From positions 1-64,000 of the forward strand of contig OZ037882.1 of the NCBI GenBank assembly GCA_964035575.1: a DNA stretch of 64,000 nt. The letters run 5' to 3'. The stretch comes from Rhynchopus sp. YZ270_cl-10 (Eukaryota; Euglenozoa; Diplonemea; Diplonemida; Diplonemidae). A model generated the notes under the pieces. The model worked only from the letters and a program-made list of their open reading frames with translations, was not told the origin of the DNA and ran no database searches. Shown here in pieces: positions 27,430 to 37,339 of this stretch (position 1 is its first letter; every line of letters begins with the position of its first letter). Made by a program: the position numbers and the translations under genes.

Positions 27430-28323
27430 ATGAAGCCTACACCATGGAGTGCTGCTCTTCAGTCCACCAATCTCCTTGCGGAGGCCCCGATGGTCCTTCC
27501 AACTCCGAAGACTAAAGAAGAAGAGTCTAATTCAGCACCGGATGATGAGCTCCCGGATGACGTTGTCAGAAACAATGTGCTTAATGAGCCGGTTGATGAT
27601 AGTCTTGCGGGTCTGATCACAGATCTACATATCCAGATGGAGAAAACTAAAGAAATGTGCAGGCAACTCACAGAAGCTCACAACATGGTTCGTTCCGCCC
27701 ACAGCTTCTACACATCACTGGTATGTAATATTACTCGTCGTTATTACTTTCAAATTCTTCTTAACACAGCATGAACGTGCGATGGAACACATCGTCGAAC
27801 ATCAAAACAAGAGGAGGAGGGTTGATACACCAAAGGTATAATGACTATTTGGTTTTATTCAATGAACTAACGTTACTGATACAAATAATAATCACAGCGC
27901 GATTCGAGGAGGTCGCAGGAGGCTAGAACACCTGATACCCCCACACTTGAGACCCCCACACCTGAGACCCCCACACCGGAGGCCCCTCAGGCCCCCCCAA
28001 CTCGTACTCGTACTCCAGCGAGGAGAGGAGTATGGGTTTGTGAAACGTGTAAGAAGGTTTGTGAAACCATATCTGCACTGAAGAACCACGTAAAAGTTCA
28101 CGAGGAAAAAGCTCCAAAACCCAGGAGGAATTACAAGAAAAAAAGCCCCCTGGTGACCACCCCCCAGGTTACCACACCCCAGGTTACCACCCCCCAGGTT
28201 ACCACACCCCAGGTTACCGCCCCCCAGGTTACCGCCCCCCAGGTCACCACCCCAGAAATCATCATCCCAAGTGATTTGTTGGACTATGACGATGATGACG
28301 ATGATGATGAAGAAGATTTTTAG
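27430..28323 (+). CDS. Helitron companion: coiled-coil/C2H2 protein, A copy 2
   Basis: Exons 27430-27720, 27770-27835 and 27898-28323, introns of 49 and 62 bp with the same splice signals as copy 1, giving 260 aa. Exons 1 and 2 are nearly the same as copy 1, but exon 3 is very different: Thr-Pro repeats of other length, a finger VCETCKKVCETISALKNHVKVH that keeps only the C-x2-C-x12-H-x3-H ligands and a few positions, then six TP(Q)VT-type repeats and the acidic tail ending EEDF. The finger's inter-ligand residues, which set DNA specificity, have changed while the scaffold is kept. Confidence 0.72.
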
Positions 28324-28793
28324 GAATTATCATTCTTATTTTTTACAGTAAATTTTTTTTTAGTAGTCGTAGTATTTGACAAAATGATCCCCGTAAAAAT
28401 TCGTGCTTCTGCGTATTCCCCCTTTTGTTTTCCCCCACTCAATTTATAACTTTTTTTTTATCAAAAAAAGTCCACACCCATGAGGCGAGCGTTTTGGCAT
28501 ACGCTTGTAAGGACAGCCTAAAAAAAAGCTTTCATCTGAAACAGAAACGGTGTGGAAACAAACAACAAACAACAAGCAATCTTAATTTTTTTCCTCCCGT
28601 TGTCTTGAGCCGCAATAAAAGAGAAAGGTGTCGCTCGAGCATTGTCTTCTGTTTTTTTATTTTTCCGTTTTATTTGTATATTTTTCCAGACACAAAATAT
28701 CAGATACAATAAAAAATAGAAAAACATTTTTTGTCTGAAATAACAAAGTACATTTTTATTTATCAGCAGAAGGAAATATCACACAAACAAACT
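28324..28793. promoter_or_regulatory. leader of solo Rep gene, copy 2
   Basis: AT-rich, with no gene. The TTTTATTTGTATATTTTTCCAG plus ACACAAAATATCAG module is at about 28669-28705, as in copy 1. A similar module lies at 29425-29453 before the large Rep gene. Confidence 0.4.
28469..28516. repeat. dispersed 48-bp motif, copy 2
   Basis: Equivalent to 4703-4750 with a few substitutions. The short octamer-type patch that follows it in copy 1 is absent here. Confidence 0.65.
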
Positions 28794-29267
28794 ATGACGT
28801 TCAACCCAATGTGGTATGAGATTCAGTCTAATCTGCTAGAAGGAGAGACAGCTATTGACCGTCCGGATCTGGTGCACCGCATCTTCTACTTCAAGGTGAA
28901 GGAGCTTGTAAATTATATCAGAGAAAAAAATGTTCTTGGGGATCACATTTCAATGGTGGTGGTGATGGAATACCAGAAGAGGGGTCTTCCTCATGCTCAC
29001 GCAATTCTTTGGAACAACAACAGAACATCACCGAAGAATCCTTTAAATGTGGGTCACATCGTACAACTCCCTGGACCAGCACACCCAAACTTCTACAAAG
29101 CTTTCAGTCAGTATCTGATGAACAACAGGTGGATGGTTCATTACAATCTTCTCCTGAAATATCGGCGCCACAGAAACAATGAGGAAGTGCGCGGGGTCCT
29201 TGTTGTTAAGTATTTGTTTAAATACTTATTCAAGGGGGAGCCTGTGACAGGTCTATTGATGCAATGA
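28794..29267 (+). CDS. solo HUH Rep-domain protein, copy 2
   Basis: From the ATG in AAACTATG the ORF encodes 157 aa starting MTFNPMWYEIQSNLLEGE, which matches family B Rep (CNPMWEEIQSNLLEGE). HUH (GLPHAHAI) and YLFKYLFKG are present, and the Cys-rich segment between them is missing as in copy 1. The N-terminal remnant differs from copy 1: here MWYEIQSNLL is kept but the upstream YGEADLFF part is not coding from the same start. An upstream in-frame ATG at 28731 would add 21 residues without Rep similarity. Confidence 0.58.
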   Translation: MTFNPMWYEIQSNLLEGETAIDRPDLVHRIFYFKVKELVNYIREKNVLGDHISMVVVMEYQKRGLPHAHAILWNNNRTSPKNPLNVGHIVQLPGPAHPNFYKAFSQYLMNNRWMVHYNLLLKYRRHRNNEEVRGVLVVKYLFKYLFKGEPVTGLLMQ

Positions 29268-29565
29268 TTTGTGTGGTAGAGTTGTGAACATTAAGGATAA
29301 AAAAAAGAAAACGAAATACAAAATAGCGATAAGTGGGGATATGTCTTTGTGGGCTTGCGGGTTTGCGAGTTTTTTTGTCTCAGTTAATTTTTGTTTTTTG
29401 TTTGTTCCAAATTTTTCTACTCTTCCGTTTTATTTTGTCAGACACAGAATATCAAATCACATAATACAACAGCAAAAAAGATATATTCTATTTTTCCAAT
29501 AATTCTGATAACATTTTTATCCATCACCAGTCATTACAAACAGAAAAAATAACACACCGCAAACT

Positions 29566-32500
29566 ATGTTTGAAGGGGAATATCAAGATCTCTATGCTAA
29601 AATGATAGATGGAGATTTGGATGACTGCGCCGGAGAGCCTCCATCGAAGGGCTGGTCTAGATACCTGTCGGACATGCGTGAATCTTTGCGTCTCTCGGCT
29701 GAAACATCACGAATGCAGTTAGAAGAGATAAATTTTTCCTGCAGCCAGTACGAAAGCTTTACACCACACACTCAATATGATGTCTGTGAGTGGTGTTTAA
29801 AAAGATATCAAAGAACAGAAAAACATGATCCACATTGCTTCTTCAGATACATGCACATTACGCACCTTGCAAAATGCCGCCTTGCGTACGCTATTGCTTC
29901 TATTAGAACAATAACTAATAAAGCTTCGTTCAGAGATCTCTTTTCTGTGCATCCGGAGTTAGAGTCTCGCTGGAACTGTTCCCTTGATTCTCTCACACGT
30001 TCTGACAAGAACAAAGTCAGATTGCTTGAGGAAGAAAAGTGTGATGCCATGCAAGGACTTTCTCCGCACATTTTGGGATTAGTAGAGAACTGTGCAAATG
30101 ACATCTGCGAAAGATGGCTTGAGAAGAGGTCCGATAAGCTAAGAAAAAACGATCCTATCTGCCAAGCATTAGTTGCAGAATTCGAAAATAGGGTTTCTAC
30201 TTCGGAAATGTGTGGGAGAAGTCTTGACCCAAGCCTCCACTCAGCTGCAATGAAGCTTGAAGACTACACAAATGGATGCGTGTCTTATGCTGACATTGGG
30301 GGGATGAATTCTGTCTGTAGAAAATGTGGCGCAAAGCTCTTCGCTGGTGAAGTCCGAGGAGAAGGGAGATATGGAATTTGCTGCAACAGAATTAAGGAGA
30401 AAGACATCCCTGCACCAATTGAATTTGAGAACGACAACCACAAAAAATTGTTCTCGGATCAAACGTTTCTTAAGAATTCATACCGCTTGAATTCTTATCA
30501 CCAGATGGCCAAGGCATTGCATACCCCCCACAAGTTGTTTTCCAACACACGCGGAATACACAACATAGTTGTAAAAGGAAAAGGGGTGAAGAAAATTATG
30601 GGCCTGTCTGACGATGCGGAAACAAGAAACCAAACCTGGTTTGTTGGTGGATACAACGAGCAGGACCGCGCCTTGAAAGGCTTGCAAGAGATGGAGAGGA
30701 TCCCAGAACTGGAACGCGACACAACCCTCTACCAGGACATCATGACCATGCTGAAAGACAATTGCTATGTCAGGATGTTCAGGAGAGCCTCAGTTCTGAT
30801 GGACAGTGCCGAAGAGAATACACATGTGGCCATCAACTTTGACGATCTGCGAGGACCTGAGAAGACGGGACGGGAGTACGCAAACGCCGCTGCAGAAGAT
30901 GAATTGCGGGCTGTATATACTGTCAGTACTGGAACAGATGATCACAAATACGCAGCAGGTTGGGGCCGGCAGCAGTACAGCGTTATTATGCAGGGAGAAG
31001 CTGAAGGTGAAGGAAGCGATAGATACAGCAGAAAGATATCAGATTTTGATGCCAGGTTCGAGCCACTGTGTTTTCCCCTGATACATGTGTGTCCAAAAGA
31101 CAGTACAGGTTGGAGACACAGTCGAAAAGATGAAGCAACGCCAAACCCCTACAGTGGTGTGTCAGCACAGGAGTATGGCTGCTTCCACCTGTTTTCACGG
31201 GCGACCGAGAAGAACCCAGATGGGGAACCAGGGCCTGCACTGATAGGGCGCAAGCTGACCGAATACTTCTTCCTTCAGCTTGGCATCCGTGCCATTACGC
31301 AACGCATATCTTACCACAGCCAGCAGATAGTAAAGAAGTATGCAACAAAAGAATTCCTTGAAGAGGCCCGTGTTACGACAGTGGTGGAAAACCGTCGCGT
31401 CACCACACACGATGCGACCAATGACACTACAACAGCCACCACTACCCTCTATGCCAGCTACCCGCGTGGGAAGAGAGCTAGAATTCAAGACCTCAACGAT
31501 TCACTTGCGTTGAAGGCCCGTCTTGGCTGCCCCGATTATTTCCTGACCATGACAGCCAACCCACACTGGCCAGAGATTCTCAGGGAGCTGCGTCCAGGAG
31601 AAAGACCCTGTGACAGGTCTGATCTTGTGCACCGAGTGTTCAACCTCAAGATGGATCAACTTGAGAGAAAGTTGAAAGAGAATGCACTCGGGACGTACCA
31701 GGCAATGGTTCGTGTGGTGGAGTACCAGAAGCGTGGACTCCCCCACTTGCATCTTCTTCTGTGGGTTTCCAAGGAGCATAAGCCGAAGTCTGCAGCCATT
31801 TTTGACATGGCGGTGTCGTGCCAGTTGCCTGATCCCGAAACGCAAGAAGAGCTGTACAACTTGGTGTCGGAGCAGATGATGCACACCAAGTGTGATACTG
31901 TTCCCAGTGCACGATGCAAGGTGCCTGGCCCAGACGGCAACGCACGGTGCAAACAGCACTACCCTAAAAACTTTCGGGAAGATACCCTGGCCACTGAGAC
32001 AGGAATGTACAGCTATGGTATGCGGCCTGAAAATGGGAGAACAAGCGCTGTTGCGGAAAAAGACCAAGAGCGGGCAAGAAAGCTGGCCACAGAAGGGAAG
32101 GTACACCCCAGCTGTAGAGACAACCGCTATGTTGTTTCCTACAACATAGTTCTTCTCACCCAGTTCATGAGCCACTTCAACATAGAAGCTGTTGGATCTC
32201 CAGTTGTCATCAGATACCTCTTCAAGTATCTGTTCAAGGACGATGAGTATGCTAATGTGTCAGTTTCAGCCAAAGACGGCGAACAAAACAAAACGGATGA
32301 GTGCATGAGCTATCTTACAGGCATACACATTGGGTCACTTGAGGCCATTGGATACCTTCTCGGAACGAAGATGAGATACATTGACCCAAGTGTCACCAGA
32401 CTTGATGTTCATCTTGCAGGCCAGCAAAGGCTGTACTACTTTCCTGGCAAGGAGGCAGAGGCGCTTGACAAGGCCACAGACACAACACTCACAGCCTGGT

Positions 32501-35500
32501 TTGCTGCAAATAGCGACGCAAAACGTGACCCGTCTTCCAAGTACCAGGGAATACAAACCCTGAACTACATCACTGTTCCTGAATACTTTGCCTTCTCCAG
32601 AGATAAAGCAGAGTGGACCCTGAGGAAAAGCTACGTGTACTGCCCCAGAACTGAGTCGCTTGTCACAACGGACAGATCACGAGCTGCAAAGTCCCATCTT
32701 CTGGCTATTGGTCGCCTGTACAGAACCCCTGTTTTGGATAAGGAGCTTCAGGCTCTGCGCACTATCCTCATGGTGAGAAAAGGACCCACTAGCTTTGATG
32801 ACCTGATGACTGTAGAAGGGAAAAAGTGCGAGTCCTTTACGGATGCAGCAAATGAAATGGGGCTCCTTCAGGATGGTGAACTTGTGAAGCTTACACTTGT
32901 GGATGCAGTCAAAACCACTGTGTCAGGAAGATGCCTCAGGTTTACCCTTGCTGTTCTACTCAACTCCTTTGCTATTCCTCCTAATAACATGAAAGAACTC
33001 TGGAAGACATACAAGGTGGAGCTGTGCAAGCGCCCTCTGAAGCAGGGAGAGACTGCACCTGATGAGGAGGCTGCGGTATCTGAGCAGGAGGAAAATGAAG
33101 CACTGTTGGATATTCAGAATGTGTTGAGAAACATTTGTGGGTCGGATGTAAAGCTCGAAGTCTTTGGACTCCCAACACCAACTGCTGCTATGAGGAGTTC
33201 GAACGATGGAGTGTCTTGGGTTATGAAGGATGAAATCTACAACATGGAAAAGCAGTGGCAGGAGTGGGAGAAAATTGAACCTAAGCTCAATACAAAACAG
33301 AGGGATGCAGTTCAGCGTATTCAACTCTCTGTGACTCAGGGCAAAGGCGAGATGTTTCTGCTTCAGGGTGCTGCAGGGACTGGAAAAACGTTTACCTACC
33401 AAGCCATGCTCAGTTGGTGCAGAAGCCACAGAGGGGTTCCTGCGCAAGGTTACACGCATCGTCCTAACATTGCCCTTGCAGTCGCAAGCTCTGGTATTGC
33501 AGCAATGCTCCTGCCTGGAGGAAGAACATCACACAACAGATTTAAGTTTCCCCTTGATCTGTACCCAGATGACCACCACTCTGTCTGCAAACTGACAAAA
33601 GAAATTGAGGATCTCATCCGCGCAACGGATCTCATTGTCTTTGACGAGGTGGTTATGGCAAACAGGGGCCATATAGAACTTCTCGACAGAACCTGCAGAA
33701 AGGTGACCGGAAAGGCCATGTGGTTTGGTGGAATTACTGTGGTTCTTGGTGGCGACTTCAAGCAGATTCTTCCTGTTACTGAGGGAGACAAGAGTGCCAC
33801 GCTTAAAAACTGTCTGCATACTTCTCCTCTCTTCCAAAACATGACTATGCTGTCCCTTATCGAGATAATGAGGCAGAAGGATGACAAAAATTGGGCGACC
33901 TACCTGGGAACCATTGGCGATGGGTCGTGCAACGATAGAGACGGTTCCATATCTCTCCCAAGAAACCTCTACCGAAAGGATTGTGGGGATTATGTTGTAC
34001 CTGATGACCTCATCACCCACGTTTTCCCTCTGATTGGAGAAGGTGTAGTTGGAAATGGCATGATCCTTGCACCAACTAACAAAGCTCAGAAGGCAATGAA
34101 CAACATTTGCCTCAAGAGGCTGTGTGGGAAACAAAAAGAAGTACTCCATGAGTTCCAGCTGACAGGGAAAGACACATGCACAGAGGAGTCTGTTGAGGGG
34201 GAATCTGCCATTGACTCAGACGTGATGAATGCGTACCAGCAGACAGGCATACCTGACCACTGCATCACTGTCAAGGTTGGTGCTCCTCTAATGTTGCTCA
34301 AAAACCTCAACCCACCAAAGGGTCTCTGCAATGGAACGAGGTTTATTGTGACTGGCGTGACACAGCTCAACATTCAGGGTATCATTGTGGGTGACCCTAA
34401 AAGAGTTGGAACGGCAGTGAACATCCCCAGAGTTAAGAACACTCCTGACGAGAAGAAGGCTGGTTTCAGCATGCAGCGCGTCCAGTTTCCTGTCGCACTG
34501 TCATTTGCCTCTACAATTAACAAGTCGCAGGGACAGACCCTCGATAGGGTTGGACTCGACCTCACAGAGTCACAGTGTTTTGCACATGGGCAGTTGTACG
34601 TTGCTCTGAGCAGATGCCCAAAGGCAGAGCATGTCAAGGTTGCAGTGCCTCTGAAGAAATGGACCAAATCAAACAGAACTATTGTGGAGCCATACAGAGT
34701 GTCAAACCCTGTCTACAAGGACATGCTGAAATCTGTTTCTGACCGTGGACTCGAGGGCATCTTTATGCAGCTGACTGACGCAGAAGAGGCCATGCTACAG
34801 AGTTACCACGTCATGACTGACAAAGAGTACTCTGAACAGACCCACAGACAAGCAAAGATGCCTCCACCATCTGACGACCATAAATTCTGGGACCCCATGC
34901 CAATGCAGTGCGAGAGCATTCAGTTTGAAGATGCTGAAGATCTTGTCTACGTAGCCAAAAAGAGGAAGAGAGATCTAGAAGATAAGTCTCCTAAGAAGCG
35001 GAAGAAGAATAACCCTACATCAGCAGAAACAACAACAGCACAAAAGCCGAAGCTCTCCATTACCAGGGTTTTGGGGGATGGTACTTGCTTTTACCATGCC
35101 GTAGACCAGTCTATTACAAAGAGGATAGGACAAGGGAATCAACTCAGAAGAGAATTGGAATTGTTTGTTGTGCAGAACAGTACTACAATAAAACATCATC
35201 CTCTTATTGTACCTGAAAACGCTAATACCGTATCCTCAATTGTAGGCACCTACAACGCCCTTATGAACAGGATAACTGGCAGGATTGATGGGACGTACGC
35301 AACATCAGACTATGCAGAACAGATTGAGTTTGCCTTGGTGAGTCTCTTAAAACGTGTTTTAATAACTATTGTCAAAATGAACCAAGATAACAAGCCCTCA
35401 TCTTTTCACTTTTTAGGGAACAACTTGTCTACTGAACAAGTTCTTGCTAATATTCCTGCAAAAAACAGGATTATTTTATTACATACTTCAAACCCTGATC

Positions 35501-35619
35501 ATTTTAATATTGGTACAGGGTCTCCTGAACATGAATTGGAAACACACAAAAATGGTTTGGAACAATTGCATAGGGGATTTCCCAATGAGATTTTATATCA
35601 AGTTGATTGGGAGTTGTGA
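29566..35619 (+). CDS. Helitron Rep-helicase-OTU protein, family A copy 2
   Basis: 2017 aa, intronless, all motifs as in copy 1: HUH GLPHLHLLLW, YLFKYLFK, GAAGTGKTF, GGDFKQILPV, INKSQGQTL, DGTCFYH, HFNIGTG. Residues 1 to about 300 differ at many positions from copy 1 (for example MFEGEYQDLYAKMIDGDL against MFEGGYQNLYGHMIEEDF). From about residue 305 (about 30470) to the stop, only scattered changes occur. Both copies look potentially functional. Confidence 0.93.
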   Translation: MFEGEYQDLYAKMIDGDLDDCAGEPPSKGWSRYLSDMRESLRLSAETSRMQLEEINFSCSQYESFTPHTQYDVCEWCLKRYQRTEKHDPHCFFRYMHITHLAKCRLAYAIASIRTITNKASFRDLFSVHPELESRWNCSLDSLTRSDKNKVRLLEEEKCDAMQGLSPHILGLVENCANDICERWLEKRSDKLRKNDPICQALVAEFENRVSTSEMCGRSLDPSLHSAAMKLEDYTNGCVSYADIGGMNSVCRKCGAKLFAGEVRGEGRYGICCNRIKEKDIPAPIEFENDNHKKLFSDQTFLKNSYRLNSYHQMAKALHTPHKLFSNTRGIHNIVVKGKGVKKIMGLSDDAETRNQTWFVGGYNEQDRALKGLQEMERIPELERDTTLYQDIMTMLKDNCYVRMFRRASVLMDSAEENTHVAINFDDLRGPEKTGREYANAAAEDELRAVYTVSTGTDDHKYAAGWGRQQYSVIMQGEAEGEGSDRYSRKISDFDARFEPLCFPLIHVCPKDSTGWRHSRKDEATPNPYSGVSAQEYGCFHLFSRATEKNPDGEPGPALIGRKLTEYFFLQLGIRAITQRISYHSQQIVKKYATKEFLEEARVTTVVENRRVTTHDATNDTTTATTTLYASYPRGKRARIQDLNDSLALKARLGCPDYFLTMTANPHWPEILRELRPGERPCDRSDLVHRVFNLKMDQLERKLKENALGTYQAMVRVVEYQKRGLPHLHLLLWVSKEHKPKSAAIFDMAVSCQLPDPETQEELYNLVSEQMMHTKCDTVPSARCKVPGPDGNARCKQHYPKNFREDTLATETGMYSYGMRPENGRTSAVAEKDQERARKLATEGKVHPSCRDNRYVVSYNIVLLTQFMSHFNIEAVGSPVVIRYLFKYLFKDDEYANVSVSAKDGEQNKTDECMSYLTGIHIGSLEAIGYLLGTKMRYIDPSVTRLDVHLAGQQRLYYFPGKEAEALDKATDTTLTAWFAANSDAKRDPSSKYQGIQTLNYITVPEYFAFSRDKAEWTLRKSYVYCPRTESLVTTDRSRAAKSHLLAIGRLYRTPVLDKELQALRTILMVRKGPTSFDDLMTVEGKKCESFTDAANEMGLLQDGELVKLTLVDAVKTTVSGRCLRFTLAVLLNSFAIPPNNMKELWKTYKVELCKRPLKQGETAPDEEAAVSEQEENEALLDIQNVLRNICGSDVKLEVFGLPTPTAAMRSSNDGVSWVMKDEIYNMEKQWQEWEKIEPKLNTKQRDAVQRIQLSVTQGKGEMFLLQGAAGTGKTFTYQAMLSWCRSHRGVPAQGYTHRPNIALAVASSGIAAMLLPGGRTSHNRFKFPLDLYPDDHHSVCKLTKEIEDLIRATDLIVFDEVVMANRGHIELLDRTCRKVTGKAMWFGGITVVLGGDFKQILPVTEGDKSATLKNCLHTSPLFQNMTMLSLIEIMRQKDDKNWATYLGTIGDGSCNDRDGSISLPRNLYRKDCGDYVVPDDLITHVFPLIGEGVVGNGMILAPTNKAQKAMNNICLKRLCGKQKEVLHEFQLTGKDTCTEESVEGESAIDSDVMNAYQQTGIPDHCITVKVGAPLMLLKNLNPPKGLCNGTRFIVTGVTQLNIQGIIVGDPKRVGTAVNIPRVKNTPDEKKAGFSMQRVQFPVALSFASTINKSQGQTLDRVGLDLTESQCFAHGQLYVALSRCPKAEHVKVAVPLKKWTKSNRTIVEPYRVSNPVYKDMLKSVSDRGLEGIFMQLTDAEEAMLQSYHVMTDKEYSEQTHRQAKMPPPSDDHKFWDPMPMQCESIQFEDAEDLVYVAKKRKRDLEDKSPKKRKKNNPTSAETTTAQKPKLSITRVLGDGTCFYHAVDQSITKRIGQGNQLRRELELFVVQNSTTIKHHPLIVPENANTVSSIVGTYNALMNRITGRIDGTYATSDYAEQIEFALVSLLKRVLITIVKMNQDNKPSSFHFLGNNLSTEQVLANIPAKNRIILLHTSNPDHFNIGTGSPEHELETHKNGLEQLHRGFPNEILYQVDWEL

Positions 35620-35926
35620 ACATACAAAAAAGTAATAAAAAAAGAAAAATGAAAGAAGTGGTAACAATCGGGGAAATTTTTGCGGGTTGGGTTTGGTGGG
35701 TATTTTTTGGGATTGTGGGTTTGGGGATACTATTAGTTTCGAACACAATACAAATGAAGCATGAAATATGAGAGAACAAAAACAAAGCAACATTTTATAT
35801 TTCAATTTTTCCTCAAACCCCCCACACACACCCACACACACCCCCACAGAGTATCCACAATATGTCCCTCAATAGAGAGAATGTTACCAGTCAGGTACAT
35901 GCGAGGGGTTTTGCCTTATGCAGCCA
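35620..35926. other. 3' flank of family A Rep gene, copy 2
   Basis: Non-coding, parallel to 11955-12220, with A-rich and CA-rich stretches. It then enters the hairpin repeat at a different point from copy 1 (35880 onward). Confidence 0.4.
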
Positions 35927-36382
35927 AAAATCCCTGTATTTTCAATACAGGGATTTTTGGTCGGGATCTTGGCTTTTATGGACAGAACGTAATTTATGGA
36001 CAGATTTGTCGACATTTCTGTCCATAAATCCCAAAATGGCCAAAATTATTCTTTCAAATGGCTTACTGTAGTGGCTTCATCGGAGCAATTGCCTCGACGT
36101 ATGGTGGTAGTAGACTCCATGAATCGTAGTATACAAAAGGTTACTTGGCCAGCTGAAGTCTTTAGCGTCCTGCACTCTGCCACATATACGATAATACTGC
36201 TAAACGTTCATAAATTCTCACACACGCAATAAACGTAAACTCCACTTTTGCAACGTGAACTCAAATGCTAATAACTCACCTCACCAACAAGATTCCCTAA
36301 GAATAACACAGTAGAACATTTTCGATACACCAGCCCATAACACATCACACCAGCCAGCCTCATATGGTTGCTCACTTCTCGT
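35927..36382. repeat. dispersed hairpin repeat, copy 6, abutting an octamer array
   Basis: Counterpart of 12608-13063: hairpin, second inverted repeat, CTTCATCGGAGCAATTGC body, then a B-like terminus (minus strand ACGAGAAGTGAGC...GGCTGGTGTG) directly against the array. Confidence 0.65.
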
Positions 36383-36726
36383 GCGGGTTTACGGGTTTGC
36401 GGGTTTGCGGGTTTGCGGGTTTGCGGGTTTGCGGGTTTGCGGGTTTGCGGGTTTGCGGGTTTGCGGGTTTGCGGGTTTGCGGGTTTGCGGGTTTACGGGT
36501 TTGCGGGTTTGCGGGTTTGCGGGTTTGCGGGTTTGCGGGTTTGCGGGTTTGCGGGTTTGCGGGTTTGCGGGTTTGCGGGTTTGCGGGTTTGCGGGTTTGC
36601 GGGTTTGCGGGTTTGCGGGTTTGCGGGTTTGCGGGTTTGCGGGTTTGCGGGTTTGCGGGTTTGCGGGTTTGCGGGTTTGCGGGTTTGCGGGTTTGCGGGT
36701 TTGCGGGTTTGCGGGTTTACGGGTTT
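36383..36726. repeat. (GCGGGTTT)n array, about 43 units
   Basis: Starts after CTTCTCGT and ends with a complete GGGTTT followed by CTAGTTATTACGG, the left terminus of a B-type unit. Confidence 0.97.
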
Positions 36727-37339
36727 CTAGTTATTACGGGTTTGAGGGGTACAAAATGGCGACGCTGCAGGATTGCTGGATCGCGTGGTCCCAGTATTTC
36801 TGATAATACACTCCGGTAGATTGGGGCCCAAAAACGACGTAATGTACTGGGTTTGGATGTTAGCATTTTCTGAAGATACCTAAAATGGGTGCGGCATTTC
36901 ACGGCTATTTTTGTGAAGGAATTGACGATATTTTGTGGTTCTAAGGTGTGTGTATTGTATGTGACGAAAATTTCAAAATGTGACATAAGTATGAAATATG
37001 GCCAGTATGCCCATAAAATGAGGCCATTGCAACCCTGGAGGACCACATTGGACATATTGGGCCAAATTTAGGTGTGTAAGTGTATCGGCTTGAAAATATT
37101 TTTTTTCGTGATTTTTGGGGTCATTTTTTGGCTGGGAAAATTGGGCCACATTTAACCACAACTACTCAAAACATCAAATCTGTGGCTTTAATGGACTGAT
37201 TGGGCGTTTTTATGACCTGGACATGGGGGTCAGATACCATTTTAGACATGTTAAAAATTGGTCAGAAGACCCTGAGAGAAGAACCAAGGTCAAATTGACC
37301 TTGAGTACTGGGTCAAATTTGTGTGGGAAAAATGCCCAG

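Larger units (their letters stand above)
27430..35960 (+). mobile_element. Helitron-like element, family A, copy 2
   Basis: Same three plus-strand genes and order as copy 1, followed by a hairpin repeat at 35927. Limits are provisional for the same reason as copy 1. Confidence 0.55.
23693..36382. repeat. segmental duplication, right copy (pairs with 1-13063)
   Basis: From the actin 5' end to the next octamer array, gene order, strand and most intergenic DNA match 1-13063. The offset varies from about 23660 to 23770 because of indels. Divergence is uneven: a few percent in the host genes, higher in 26.9-30.4 kb, and very low across most of the Rep-helicase gene. A second hairpin repeat at 12221-12520 in the left copy has no full counterpart here. 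Confidence 0.85.
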
